A DNA stretch of 8,872 nt from contig JAJZFK010000382.1 of the NCBI GenBank assembly GCA_021805405.1, positions 1 to 8,872 of the forward strand. Reading direction: 5' to 3'. This DNA comes from a bacterium. Lineage in GTDB: Bacteria; Armatimonadota; Chthonomonadetes; Chthonomonadales; Chthonomonadaceae. A program made the position numbers and the translations under genes. This document shows positions 1 through 6,431 of this stretch, piece by piece. Position 1 is the first letter of the stretch, and each line of letters starts with the position of its first letter. Below the pieces are notes generated by a model, which was not told the DNA's origin, made no database searches, and was given only the letters and a program-made list of their open reading frames with translations.

Positions 1-168
1 CCAAAGCGCGATGAAAAGCAGTACTTGCTGCAAGTCAATGGTTATATGTCCTGCTTTAGCGGCGGTCAGTAGCGCCGGGGGAACGGGGCGGTCTTGAGAC
101 AGCCAGGTATTGCGCAAGTCGCTGGCAAACTTGTCGACAAACCAGCCGATGGTAAACGTCGTACTGAC
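1..168 (-). CDS. Unresolved partial open frame at left edge
   Basis: On the minus strand a frame is open from just after a TAG (169-171) to the window edge, giving about 56 codons. It reads FTIGWFVDKFASDLRNTW, then a Pro-rich stretch (QDRPVPPALL), then a hydrophobic start LLFIALW at the edge. About two thirds of its codons end in G or C, and the residue mix looks protein-like. It would continue out of the window. No ATG or GTG lies in frame; the only common start is a TTG at 117 with no SD before it, so the beginning is not explained. The plus-strand frame on the same codon boundaries is also open from 73 to a TGA at 196-198 that overlaps the next gene's ATG, but a TAG at 70-72 interrupts it. 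I do not recognise either product. An edge fragment, a frameshifted gene or non-coding DNA are all possible. Confidence 0.3.
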
Positions 169-194
169 CTACAGGTAGTTGAGGCAAAAGCGGC

Positions 195-821
195 ATGAGT
201 TCAAACGGTAAACTTGTACTAGCTATTACCGTATGGGGCATGGTAGTTGCAGGCGCATTTTGGCACTACGATGTAAGTTACATGCGCCCTGTTGCACCGC
301 AGGCAGGTGCCATTGCAGCCCACCCAGGGCTCGCATCGCCGCCTCCTGTTGCAACCCTGATATCCACAGATGGACCAGTCTCTGTTGCCGTGCCGGGCGC
401 GGTCACCGTGATCAACTTCTGGAACCCGCACTGTATCTGCTCGCAGGATAATGAGCCGGTAGTGCGAGGGCTAGTCGGTGAGTTTGCACCACAAAAAGTA
501 CGATGGATTACGATCGCTGAATATCGAAAAGGAAAAGGCGCTGATGCCGTTCAAGCCTTTTATCGGCGCCATCTGCCGGCTATGCCGGTTGTAGAGGATC
601 ACGGTGGAAACCTCGCACGCAAATTTGGAGTGTATGCAACACCGGGCGCGGTGATTGTGAACCGCCGTGGCTCGGTAGTGTATACAGGCGGGTATAACGC
701 CGCCCGCTTCTGCCACAGTCTTCCTACTGCGTGGGTTCGGCAGGCACTTCAATCTGTGTGTGCCGGTGAGCTGCCACCACACCCCACTACGCCGTTCTAT
801 GGTTGCCGGGTACCGCAGTAA
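195..821 (+). CDS. Membrane-anchored thioredoxin-fold protein with C-x-C motif (DUF6436-like)
   Basis: This is a 208-residue protein probably tethered to the cell membrane with its domain outside. Residues 7-24 form one hydrophobic N-terminal helix, followed by a Pro/Ala-rich linker to about residue 55. The rest has a thioredoxin/TlpA-like order: beta strand TVINFWNPH, cysteines at the active-site position (C80-I-C82-S, not C-x-x-C), then helix, then VYATPGAVIV with the cis-proline at P150, then VVNRRG-type strand and GGYN. The NPHCICSQDNEP segment and the C-terminal FC...GELPP...YGC pattern resemble the DUF6436 family. Three further cysteines (173, 189, 204) lie in the C-terminal third. A role in thiol-disulphide exchange is inference; in known proteins a C-x-C site is unusual and may favour isomerase or metal-handling chemistry. 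GAGG at 181-184 is a modest SD ten bases before the ATG. It converges on the amidohydrolase, with only 12 bases between stops. Confidence 0.75.
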   Translation: MSSNGKLVLAITVWGMVVAGAFWHYDVSYMRPVAPQAGAIAAHPGLASPPPVATLISTDGPVSVAVPGAVTVINFWNPHCICSQDNEPVVRGLVGEFAPQKVRWITIAEYRKGKGADAVQAFYRRHLPAMPVVEDHGGNLARKFGVYATPGAVIVNRRGSVVYTGGYNAARFCHSLPTAWVRQALQSVCAGELPPHPTTPFYGCRVPQ

Positions 822-833
822 TTCGGGCAAGTC

Positions 834-2387
834 CTAGCGCCTTAGCACTCGACCAGCCTGCCTGTTCGTCGGCTGGTCGTTTGCCTTTACTGCGATGCCA
901 TTGCACCACACGTGAGGTATACCTACAGGAAATGAGCCAGGTATATCGAATGTAGTTGTATCTTTGATATTGGACGGATTTAGCACCACCACGTCTGCAA
1001 AGTAACCCTCTCGCAAAATACCCCGCTGCCGTAGCCCCAACCTGCTTGCTGGCGCCCCCGTCATCTTGTGCACAGCATCCTCAAGCCTTAGGACAGGCTT
1101 ATCGTAGACGTAGCGTTTGAACACTCGTGGAAACGTGCCGTACAGACGAGGATGGCATTTACCGGACAGATGTAGCCCATCGCTACCAATCATGTTGTGC
1201 TGCCATGCCATCACCACTTCCAGATTCTGCTCATAGGCGGCATGGTGAATGAAGCACGCCCGTAGCTGCTCCGCTGCAATCACCCGACATATAAACTCGC
1301 CAACCGACCAGCCAGCACGAGTCGCAGCCGTTGCAAAATCGATTCCCTCATAGGCGCCAAATTCATCACTCGAAGCGCCTGCTAGCACATACCGTGACCA
1401 ATCGCGCCCATCATCTAGTGTCTTCGCAATAGACGCCCGTTTGGTATCATCCGCCAGAGTGGCAAGTATTTCATCCGGCGTCTCGCCTGCACTGCCGTCA
1501 GTTAGCAGCGATTGTAGTAAGGTAGAACCTGCCGTATACGGGTATGTATCGCAGGAGACATCCGCGCCTGCGTGGCGTGCGGAGTTTAATACCTCTAAAA
1601 GTTCATGCGCGCGGCCGTAGTTGGTAGACCCGTTCAATTGCAGGTGAGAAATCTGAATGGGTACGCCAGAAGCGCGTGCAATGTCGATACTCTCGCGAGT
1701 AGCCGCAAACAGGTGTTCACCGTAATCGCGCTGATGCGTTGCTACAAAGCCAGCAGTTCGCGCCAACGCTACGTTTTCGGTAAAGTCTGCCGATCGCATG
1801 GGCGCATACCATAGACCGGTCGACATCCCCCATGCCCCTTCCGCCATTGCTTCAGCCAGCCGCGCTTCCATATGCGCCAGCTCAGCGGTGCTGGCGGGGC
1901 GCAACGCATACCCCATAGACGAGGCACGCAGTGCACCATGTGGAACAAGATAAGCAATGTTCACGGCGATCCCGACTGCTTCGTAGCCTGCTAGTAGCTC
2001 CCCAGTACTACGCCACCTCCAGTCTACCTTGCTGCAGTTACCAAACAGCCCGCTCAGGTTTGCCCGTTGCAGCGCCATTCCTTCGCCGGTAACGGGTGCG
2101 AAGCCCAGTCCGCAGTTGCTGAATACCTCTGTAGTGACGCCCTGCATTACAGCAGGCAAGTGCGCGGGCTGTTGGAGCAGCGCTATGTCCGCATGCGTAT
2201 GGATATCTATAAAGCCAGGTGTAACAATGAGTCCAGTACAGTCGATCTCGTAATCTGTCGCCGTCGTGGGCGGCACATTGTCAATGGCAGCAATTCGATC
2301 ACCAAGCATGCAGACATCTGCTACCTGCGGTGCGCTACCCGTGCCATCAACCACAGTTCCATTTCTCAAAATGACTGAATACATCAT
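834..2387 (-). CDS. Amidohydrolase, D-aminoacylase / N-acyl-D-amino-acid deacylase family
   Basis: Likely a cytoplasmic metal-dependent hydrolase that removes the acyl group from N-acyl-D-amino acids or a related N-acyl or cyclic amide; the exact substrate cannot be read from sequence. The 517-residue protein opens with the small beta-sandwich strand typical of the family (VILRNGTVVDGTG), then GFIDIHTHAD with metal-binding H63 and H65, SNCGLGFAP with C92, ATHQRDYG with H218, ISHLQLNG with H248, and MIGSDGLH with D403. The spacing of H63, H65, C92, H218 and H248 closely matches the ligands known in D-aminoacylase (H67, H69, C96, H220, H250). The C-terminal PASRLGLRQRGILREGYFADVVVLNP is the usual closing motif. 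Two adjacent ATGs (2387, 2384) follow GAGGAAAA; the first is 4-5 bases from the GAGG, the second 7-8, so either may be used. The gene is divergent from the small membrane protein, and its 3' end contains a hairpin that could end the opposing transcript. Confidence 0.88.
   Translation of the reverse strand: MMYSVILRNGTVVDGTGSAPQVADVCMLGDRIAAIDNVPPTTATDYEIDCTGLIVTPGFIDIHTHADIALLQQPAHLPAVMQGVTTEVFSNCGLGFAPVTGEGMALQRANLSGLFGNCSKVDWRWRSTGELLAGYEAVGIAVNIAYLVPHGALRASSMGYALRPASTAELAHMEARLAEAMAEGAWGMSTGLWYAPMRSADFTENVALARTAGFVATHQRDYGEHLFAATRESIDIARASGVPIQISHLQLNGSTNYGRAHELLEVLNSARHAGADVSCDTYPYTAGSTLLQSLLTDGSAGETPDEILATLADDTKRASIAKTLDDGRDWSRYVLAGASSDEFGAYEGIDFATAATRAGWSVGEFICRVIAAEQLRACFIHHAAYEQNLEVVMAWQHNMIGSDGLHLSGKCHPRLYGTFPRVFKRYVYDKPVLRLEDAVHKMTGAPASRLGLRQRGILREGYFADVVVLNPSNIKDTTTFDIPGSFPVGIPHVWCNGIAVKANDQPTNRQAGRVLRR
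850..879 (+). terminator. Hairpin terminator for the thioredoxin-like gene, inside the convergent gene
   Basis: CGACCAGCC (850-858) and GGCTGGTCG (871-879) form a perfect 9-bp stem with a 12-base loop. On the plus strand it is followed by TTTGCCTTT, a fair U-rich tail, 29 bases after the TAA of the 195-821 gene. The hairpin sits inside the last codons of the amidohydrolase, so it doubles as coding sequence for that gene. Confidence 0.6.
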
Positions 2388-2440
2388 TTTTCCTCACGAA
2401 TTGGGATGCAGTTACCCTAAATAGAATTCATCCAGTCGGG

Positions 2441-2446
2441 TATAAT
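2441..2446 (+). promoter_or_regulatory. Candidate -10 element (TATAAT)
   Basis: A consensus TATAAT lies 53 bases before the ATG of the small membrane protein in the 111-base divergent gap, which would place transcription start near 2453. I cannot find a convincing -35 box at the right distance (best at 2418-2423, TAAATA), so this rests on the -10 and on position alone. Confidence 0.4.
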
Positions 2447-2498
2447 TACTTTATCTGTCATTGTAACCTAATTCCTCTTGAAGTAGCCGGAGTTTTTA

Positions 2499-2723
2499 AT
2501 GAGCAAAACGACTATACGTGTTCTTGGCGTACTTGCAATCCTTATCAGTGGTCCGCTGGTGCTGGTTAGTTACCACCCTTCATTCATACTGCTGCACCCT
2601 TACCTACAGGACGTTCTCATTGGCACGGGCCTTGCCCTTGCACCAATAGGCGGCTGGATGCTGCTCACGCCCGTTGAAGAACCGGATGAGGACGAAGGCG
2701 CAGCTCACGGCCACGGTCACTAA
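2499..2723 (+). CDS. Small two-helix membrane protein with acidic, His-rich tail
   Basis: A 74-residue protein I cannot assign to a named family. Residues 6-26 and about 31-57 are hydrophobic and form two probable membrane helices joined by a tight YHPSF turn; the second helix contains Gly and Pro (GTGLALAPIGGW). The C-terminal 15 residues are first acidic (EEPDEDEG) and then end in AHGHGH, which could bind a metal ion such as Zn, Ni or Cu; that role is inference. With a short N terminus carrying K3 and R7, both ends may lie inside the cell. Start choice is supported by GGAG (2487-2490) eight bases before the ATG, and a TATAAT lies upstream. A clear hairpin follows 43 bases after the stop, so it is probably its own transcription unit. 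Coding is supported by the membrane pattern, SD, promoter and terminator together. Confidence 0.78.
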   Translation: MSKTTIRVLGVLAILISGPLVLVSYHPSFILLHPYLQDVLIGTGLALAPIGGWMLLTPVEEPDEDEGAAHGHGH

Positions 2724-2765
2724 TTAGGGACTTCTTAATTCGCAACCGCTACATGTAAAATCAAT

Positions 2766-2798
2766 CGCCGAACGCTGCTTGCGCGGGGTTCGGCGTTT
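2766..2798 (+). terminator. Hairpin terminator after the small membrane protein
   Basis: CGCCGAAC (2766-2773) and GTTCGGCG (2788-2795) form a perfect 8-bp stem with a 14-base loop, followed by TTT. A competing pairing exists: TGCTTGC in the loop (2776-2782) matches GCAAGCA at 2812-2818, which is followed by CACTTTTCTC. This may be coincidence or a switch ahead of the amidotransferase gene. The remainder up to 2961 shows no gene or convincing promoter. Confidence 0.55.
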
Positions 2799-2961
2799 CC
2801 ACTTGTTGCCAGCAAGCACTTTTCTCCCTTTCCGTTATTGAGTTTCGGTCTCCTTCGCGTGCTTAATGATCTATTGGCATTTCAGTCGTAAGCCGACAGA
2901 TACAACATGATGTGCGCAAAGGTTACTCGAGTCTGGAAGGCTCGTGTAGACCGATGTACCC

Positions 2962-2967
2962 GAGGAA
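2962..2967 (+). promoter_or_regulatory. Ribosome binding site that decides the TrpG/PabA start
   Basis: GAGGAA ends eight bases before the ATG at 2976. The longer in-frame start at 2907 has no SD and would add a 23-residue basic extension absent from the family, so 2976 is chosen. Confidence 0.75.
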
Positions 2968-2975
2968 CCCCACGT

Positions 2976-3557
2976 ATGATCGACGTCCTTGTTATAGACA
3001 ATTACGATAGTTTTACTTACAACCTGGTTCAATACCTGGGCGAAATAGGTAGCACCATAGCCGTTCATCGAAACGACAAAATCTCGTTGGCAGGAATAAA
3101 GGAGTTGGCTCCTCGCCGGATTTTGATCTCGCCTGGGCCATGCACTCCTGCCGAGGCTGGAGTTTGTGTTCCCCTAATCAAGGAATTTGCGCCCACAATT
3201 CCGATATTAGGCGTATGTCTGGGGCATCAGTCCATTGGTGCAGCGTTTGGAGCCAACGTTGTGCGGCACAGCGAAATTATGCACGGTAAAACCTCCCAAA
3301 TCTTTCACGATCATTGCGGAGTGTTTGAGGGCCTCGAAAGCCCGCTCCGCGCCACCCGTTATCACTCCCTGATTATTGAGAAGGATTCTCTCCCTGACGT
3401 GCTGAAAGTTACCGCATGGACTGCAGCGGGCGAGATAATGGGCGTGCGCCATTGCCAATATCCAGTTGCAGGTGTTCAGTTTCACCCAGAGTCTGCACTC
3501 ACTGAGCACGGACGGCAAATGATTGCGAATTTTATGAACGAGCGATTTTCCGGATAA
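2976..3557 (+). CDS. Anthranilate / aminodeoxychorismate synthase glutamine amidotransferase subunit
   Basis: Small subunit that hydrolyses glutamine and passes ammonia to a chorismate-converting partner (TrpE for tryptophan, PabB for folate), in the cytoplasm. At 193 residues it has the normal length for TrpG/PabA. The class-I amidotransferase signature is complete: VIDNYDSFTYNLVQYL at the N terminus, ISPGPCTPAEAG (51-62), nucleophile elbow GVCLGHQSIGAAFG with C81, MHGK (102-105), RYHSL (128-132), and VQFHPES with H170 and E172 completing the triad. The sequence does not separate TrpG from PabA, and in many bacteria one subunit serves both enzymes. No trpE, pabB or other aromatic pathway gene lies in the window, which suits a stand-alone dual-purpose subunit, but that is inference. 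The last codons form one arm of a 10-bp inverted repeat. The next gene on the same strand is 95 bases downstream. Confidence 0.92.
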   Translation: MIDVLVIDNYDSFTYNLVQYLGEIGSTIAVHRNDKISLAGIKELAPRRILISPGPCTPAEAGVCVPLIKEFAPTIPILGVCLGHQSIGAAFGANVVRHSEIMHGKTSQIFHDHCGVFEGLESPLRATRYHSLIIEKDSLPDVLKVTAWTAAGEIMGVRHCQYPVAGVQFHPESALTEHGRQMIANFMNERFSG

Positions 3558-3581
3558 ATTATTAGGAAGTACCGGAAAATC
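3544..3581. terminator. Perfect 10-bp inverted repeat across the TrpG/PabA stop codon
   Basis: GATTTTCCGG (3544-3553) lies in the final codons and CCGGAAAATC (3572-3581) lies after the TAA, with an 18-base loop. No U-tract follows, so it may be a non-canonical terminator, a 3'-end protecting hairpin, or a protein-binding palindrome. Confidence 0.45.
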
Positions 3582-3612
3582 TGTATTCCGCCGGGATTGT
3601 ATATTTAGAGCC

Positions 3613-3625
3613 ACAACAAAGTTGT
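3613..3625. promoter_or_regulatory. Small palindrome ACAAC-AAA-GTTGT before the DUF2325-like gene
   Basis: A 5-bp inverted repeat with a 3-base spacer lies 27 bases before the ATG of the 3653 gene. It is short enough to be chance; a regulator site or leader hairpin is possible. Confidence 0.2.
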
Positions 3626-3652
3626 CGCTTATTCAATTCATGGAGGTTAGAG

Positions 3653-5536
3653 ATGTCCGGACTAAGCGAACCCCGTTCGAATTGGGACGAAATTGTAAGT
3701 ACCAGTGACCGCGTTCATCAACTGCTAGACACGCTTGTATCACGACAAGAAGGGTTGCAGGCTCTTCATAACCGCACTGCAACAATCAACCTTGAAATCG
3801 ACCGACTAGATGCCGCCTACACGGCCGCACGCTCCGTTTGTGATGATATTGCTGTAATGGCAATTCTGGAACTGCTAACAGCAACGCATACACTGAGAAT
3901 GGGTTTACTAAAGCTTCAGCGAAACGTAGTCGGGCAGCCTATTAACGAGTTTGTAGCCTCACCTACCCCTGCACCTGCTCCCTTAGGGTCCACTAATGAA
4001 GAAAGCCCTGCTCGCATATTGAAGGAAGAGTCGGTTGATGCCTCAAACAGTGCCGCGTTCACGGGGCTCACTCTTCAATCGGTAAATGAAACAGGTGAGC
4101 CTAGTCACGTAGCGCTTACTCATTCAGACCTGCTTCAAGAGCCAACGGCGGAAACCGTGGTTTACGATGTGGTAGTGGCACCAACGCCACCCAGTCTTGA
4201 TGGGGAGGACGAACGGCTTCTGGCAGCCACTGTAGCCTCTATACAGACCGACTGGGAACAGCTGTCAGCCGGAATTGAAACCGTTCACCGTATTCCATCC
4301 GCCACGCTGTTTCGAATTCGCGCATTGGTGTGCCGCGCACGTGCGATTCAGGAAGAAAATGCGGTTTATCAGCCCGTACCCGAAGGCGTGAAGGTTATAG
4401 TGCGAATTCTCAGCGACATAGCACTGTGCTGCATGAATGGTACATCTGATTGTTTAATTCGCCATCGCATTGAACCAGATCAGCTAGAAGACGATGAGTC
4501 ACTAGCAGACTTCTGGAACCACCTTGCAAAAGTGTACAGCCTTACAGCAGAGGCACAGGACGCAATGAATTGGTGCCATGAAGCAGACTGTTACCCTACA
4601 GAGCTAATCAACACTATCGCTGCACGGCAGCAGATGCTATACGTCCTAGCTGAACAGGCAGGATACCGCGACGAAAACCAGCAGAGCCTGTTTCACGCAA
4701 TAAAGGCACGGCCGAATGCGGAGTTCATACTGGGACTCTCGCCAACATTAGCCTACCATGATCTCTCGTGTATTGCAGGTAAGCTTCAATCCGAGTGGCA
4801 GCAGGCACAACGGCGACGAGATGACTTACTAGCCCAAGAGCAGAAGAATGCGATGCGAGACCAGGCAATGAGTCAACTTAAGAGCCTGGTGGAAGGGCGT
4901 GCGGATTTTGGAACAGATACCTCTCGATTTGAGGAGGACAAGGCAGCTCTACATGGTGCGCTAGACATTTGCACCAAAGCAGGAATTCCGGCGTCATGCA
5001 AGGATGTTACCTCTCTCATCGGTCCAAGTGCCGATCGCCTGCTTCGCGGTACTGCGCGCTTTAAGAACCACATGAAATATGCTGTGGAGCATCTTAACAA
5101 GGCGAAGCGTGACGAGGAAGCAGACAGGCTAGACAGAGAAGAGGACATTGAAGCAACCGACACTCAGTTGAGAGACTGGATCGCTAGCTTGAAACCCAAG
5201 GTGGCAGGCAAAGTGCTTACAATCGCCGGTGGCGGACGCCCACAGGATACCATCGTCGCTACGCTGAAGTCGAACCTTCCATTTAGCGACGTCTCATGGC
5301 TGTACGGCGAACAACTCAACACCTCACGAAAGATCCAGTCAAACATCAAAAAGTCCGATATCTTCCTGGTTGTAATTAAATTCATCAGTCACGATGTGAG
5401 CGAGAACGGCAAGAAGTGGATGCAGGAAAAGGGAGGTGATTTCATCGCACTGCGTGCCGGCTTCGGTTTCAAATCTATCCTGAAAGCGTTGGTGGATACG
5501 TACGTTGTGGCAAATGATGATCCTGTTCAGGATTGA
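3653..5536 (+). CDS. Large helical protein with C-terminal DUF2325-like domain
   Basis: A 627-residue soluble protein of unknown function. Residues about 10-93 are helical with heptad-like spacing (LLDTLVSRQEGLQALHNRTATINLEIDRL region). Residues 94-185 are a low-complexity Pro/Ala/Ser/Glu linker. Residues 186-420 are helix-rich and match nothing I recognise. Residues about 470-510 are highly charged and probably coiled coil (KRDEEADRLDREEDIE). The last about 100 residues look like DUF2325: strand KVLTIAGGGRP (520-530), the I-KKSDIFLVVIKFISHDV segment (563-582) with the family's characteristic S-H-D, and GGDFIALRAGFGFKSILKAL as closing strand and helix. DUF2325 has no established activity that I can state. 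Ten cysteines are scattered through it. GGAGG at 3642-3646, six bases before the ATG, is a strong SD. No signal peptide or membrane segment is seen. A long hairpin follows its stop, shared with the convergent gene. Confidence 0.75.
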   Translation: MSGLSEPRSNWDEIVSTSDRVHQLLDTLVSRQEGLQALHNRTATINLEIDRLDAAYTAARSVCDDIAVMAILELLTATHTLRMGLLKLQRNVVGQPINEFVASPTPAPAPLGSTNEESPARILKEESVDASNSAAFTGLTLQSVNETGEPSHVALTHSDLLQEPTAETVVYDVVVAPTPPSLDGEDERLLAATVASIQTDWEQLSAGIETVHRIPSATLFRIRALVCRARAIQEENAVYQPVPEGVKVIVRILSDIALCCMNGTSDCLIRHRIEPDQLEDDESLADFWNHLAKVYSLTAEAQDAMNWCHEADCYPTELINTIAARQQMLYVLAEQAGYRDENQQSLFHAIKARPNAEFILGLSPTLAYHDLSCIAGKLQSEWQQAQRRRDDLLAQEQKNAMRDQAMSQLKSLVEGRADFGTDTSRFEEDKAALHGALDICTKAGIPASCKDVTSLIGPSADRLLRGTARFKNHMKYAVEHLNKAKRDEEADRLDREEDIEATDTQLRDWIASLKPKVAGKVLTIAGGGRPQDTIVATLKSNLPFSDVSWLYGEQLNTSRKIQSNIKKSDIFLVVIKFISHDVSENGKKWMQEKGGDFIALRAGFGFKSILKALVDTYVVANDDPVQD

Positions 5537-5563
5537 TGATCGGCGCTGTTTAAACTGACCCAT

Positions 5564-5609
5564 TGCGGCGAGCGAATTGTTGCACAAAAGCTACAGTTTG
5601 CTCGCCGCA
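5564..5609. terminator. Long hairpin shared by convergent DUF2325-like and pgl genes
   Basis: TGCGGCGAGC (5564-5573) and GCTCGCCGCA (5600-5609) are a perfect 10-bp inverted repeat. Pairing can continue inward with two wobbles and one mismatch to a six-base loop near 5584-5589, giving close to 20 pairs. It lies 27 bases after the plus gene's stop and covers the stop and last codons of the minus-strand gene. Neither side has a strong U-tract. Confidence 0.6.
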
Positions 5610-6328
5610 TCCTTATCCAGCATCCAGGTTAGTTCGCCATTAGTTAACCTTACCCGCTGAACAGGGTAGGTATGATCAGTGAGAGTGTTCTTTAGTGACC
5701 AGGCGACGACGTCGCTTTTCTTATCGCCCACTGCAAGAATGAAACATTGACGCGCTGAATTTATTGCAGGAAACGTAAATGTAATTCGTTCAACGGGAGG
5801 TGGCAAAACCCCATGAGGGGAAGCAGTAACCAATCTAATCTGCTCCTCTATTGCTGGCTTGCCAGGAAATAACGAAGCAGTATGTCCGTCATCCCCTACC
5901 CCTAACAAAACGAGATCCAATCGGATGCCGCTAGGGCTCGCAGCATCCGACGCATGCTGTCTTAGTAGCATTTCATAGCGTTCGGCACCGTTTACGGCAT
6001 CTAAATCATGCGAATATGGATGCATGATGTTCCCGCTTGGAATGGCCACTCTTCCCAGAAGCTCCCTCATCGCCACGCCAAGATTGGATATTGCGTCATC
6101 CTCAGGCACCCACCGTTCATCCGATACAAACACGACCCACTTACTCCAATCAGATTGCATGTTAACCAGTTGCTTGTACATAAGAGGTGGTGTGCTGCCG
6201 CCCGAGAGCGCAATGGTAAATTTACCTCGATGGGCAATTGCTTGCTCGGCGGCGTCGATAACTGCCACTGCGGCAGCCTGTGCAAGGGCTTTAGCAGACT
6301 CATATACCTTAACTGTATTTTTGTTCAT
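5591..6328 (-). CDS. pgl: 6-phosphogluconolactonase
   Basis: Hydrolyses 6-phosphogluconolactone to 6-phosphogluconate, the second step of the oxidative pentose phosphate pathway, in the cytoplasm. The 245-residue product has normal length for the DevB/SOL-type enzyme. Visible family motifs, numbered from this start: FTIALSGGSTPPLMYKQL (about 38-55), VVFVSDERWVPEDDAISN (about 65-82), LDLVLLGVGDDGHTASLFPG (about 138-157), and RITFTFPAINSARQCFILAVG near residues 180-200. The start is the ATG at 6328, six bases after a GGAG; an in-frame TTG 12 bases upstream is itself part of that SD region and is rejected. No zwf, gnd or other pathway gene is in the window. It is divergent from the GGDEF gene and convergent with the DUF2325-like gene, so it is probably transcribed alone. 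Confidence 0.93.
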   Translation of the reverse strand: MNKNTVKVYESAKALAQAAAVAVIDAAEQAIAHRGKFTIALSGGSTPPLMYKQLVNMQSDWSKWVVFVSDERWVPEDDAISNLGVAMRELLGRVAIPSGNIMHPYSHDLDAVNGAERYEMLLRQHASDAASPSGIRLDLVLLGVGDDGHTASLFPGKPAIEEQIRLVTASPHGVLPPPVERITFTFPAINSARQCFILAVGDKKSDVVAWSLKNTLTDHTYPVQRVRLTNGELTWMLDKDAASKL

Positions 6329-6334
6329 TTTGAT

Positions 6335-6338
6335 CTCC
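6335..6338 (-). promoter_or_regulatory. Ribosome binding site that decides the pgl start
   Basis: GGAG on the minus strand, six bases before the ATG at 6328. It excludes the TTG at 6340, which would place the SD inside the coding region. Confidence 0.7.
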
Positions 6339-6389
6339 AATATGTATTTTGTACCAGATTTAGCCGATACTAACGCACCAATCCTTTAT

Positions 6390-6407
6390 AAGGTTATTTA
6401 CAACCTT
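6390..6407. promoter_or_regulatory. Inverted repeat AAGGTT-N6-AACCTT in the divergent gap
   Basis: A perfect 6-bp inverted repeat with a 6-base spacer lies in the 103-base gap between pgl and the GGDEF gene, 24 bases before the latter's ATG. It could be an operator or a leader hairpin; no regulator is identified. Confidence 0.3.
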
Positions 6408-6431
6408 GTGCAGTAGGGAGTCGGAAAGACA

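Noticed and set aside
70..72. In-frame TAG as a recoded sense codon
   Set aside because: TAG acts as an ordinary stop for the amidohydrolase, pgl and sigma genes in this window, so recoding is not supported.
471..830. Minus-strand frame of 119 codons opposite the thioredoxin-like gene
   Set aside because: It is antisense to a gene with clear family motifs, and its translation shows no domain pattern.
2907..2975. Longer start for the TrpG/PabA gene adding 23 residues
   Set aside because: No SD precedes 2907, the family begins at the M-I-D-V residue, and GAGGAA sits at ideal spacing before 2976.
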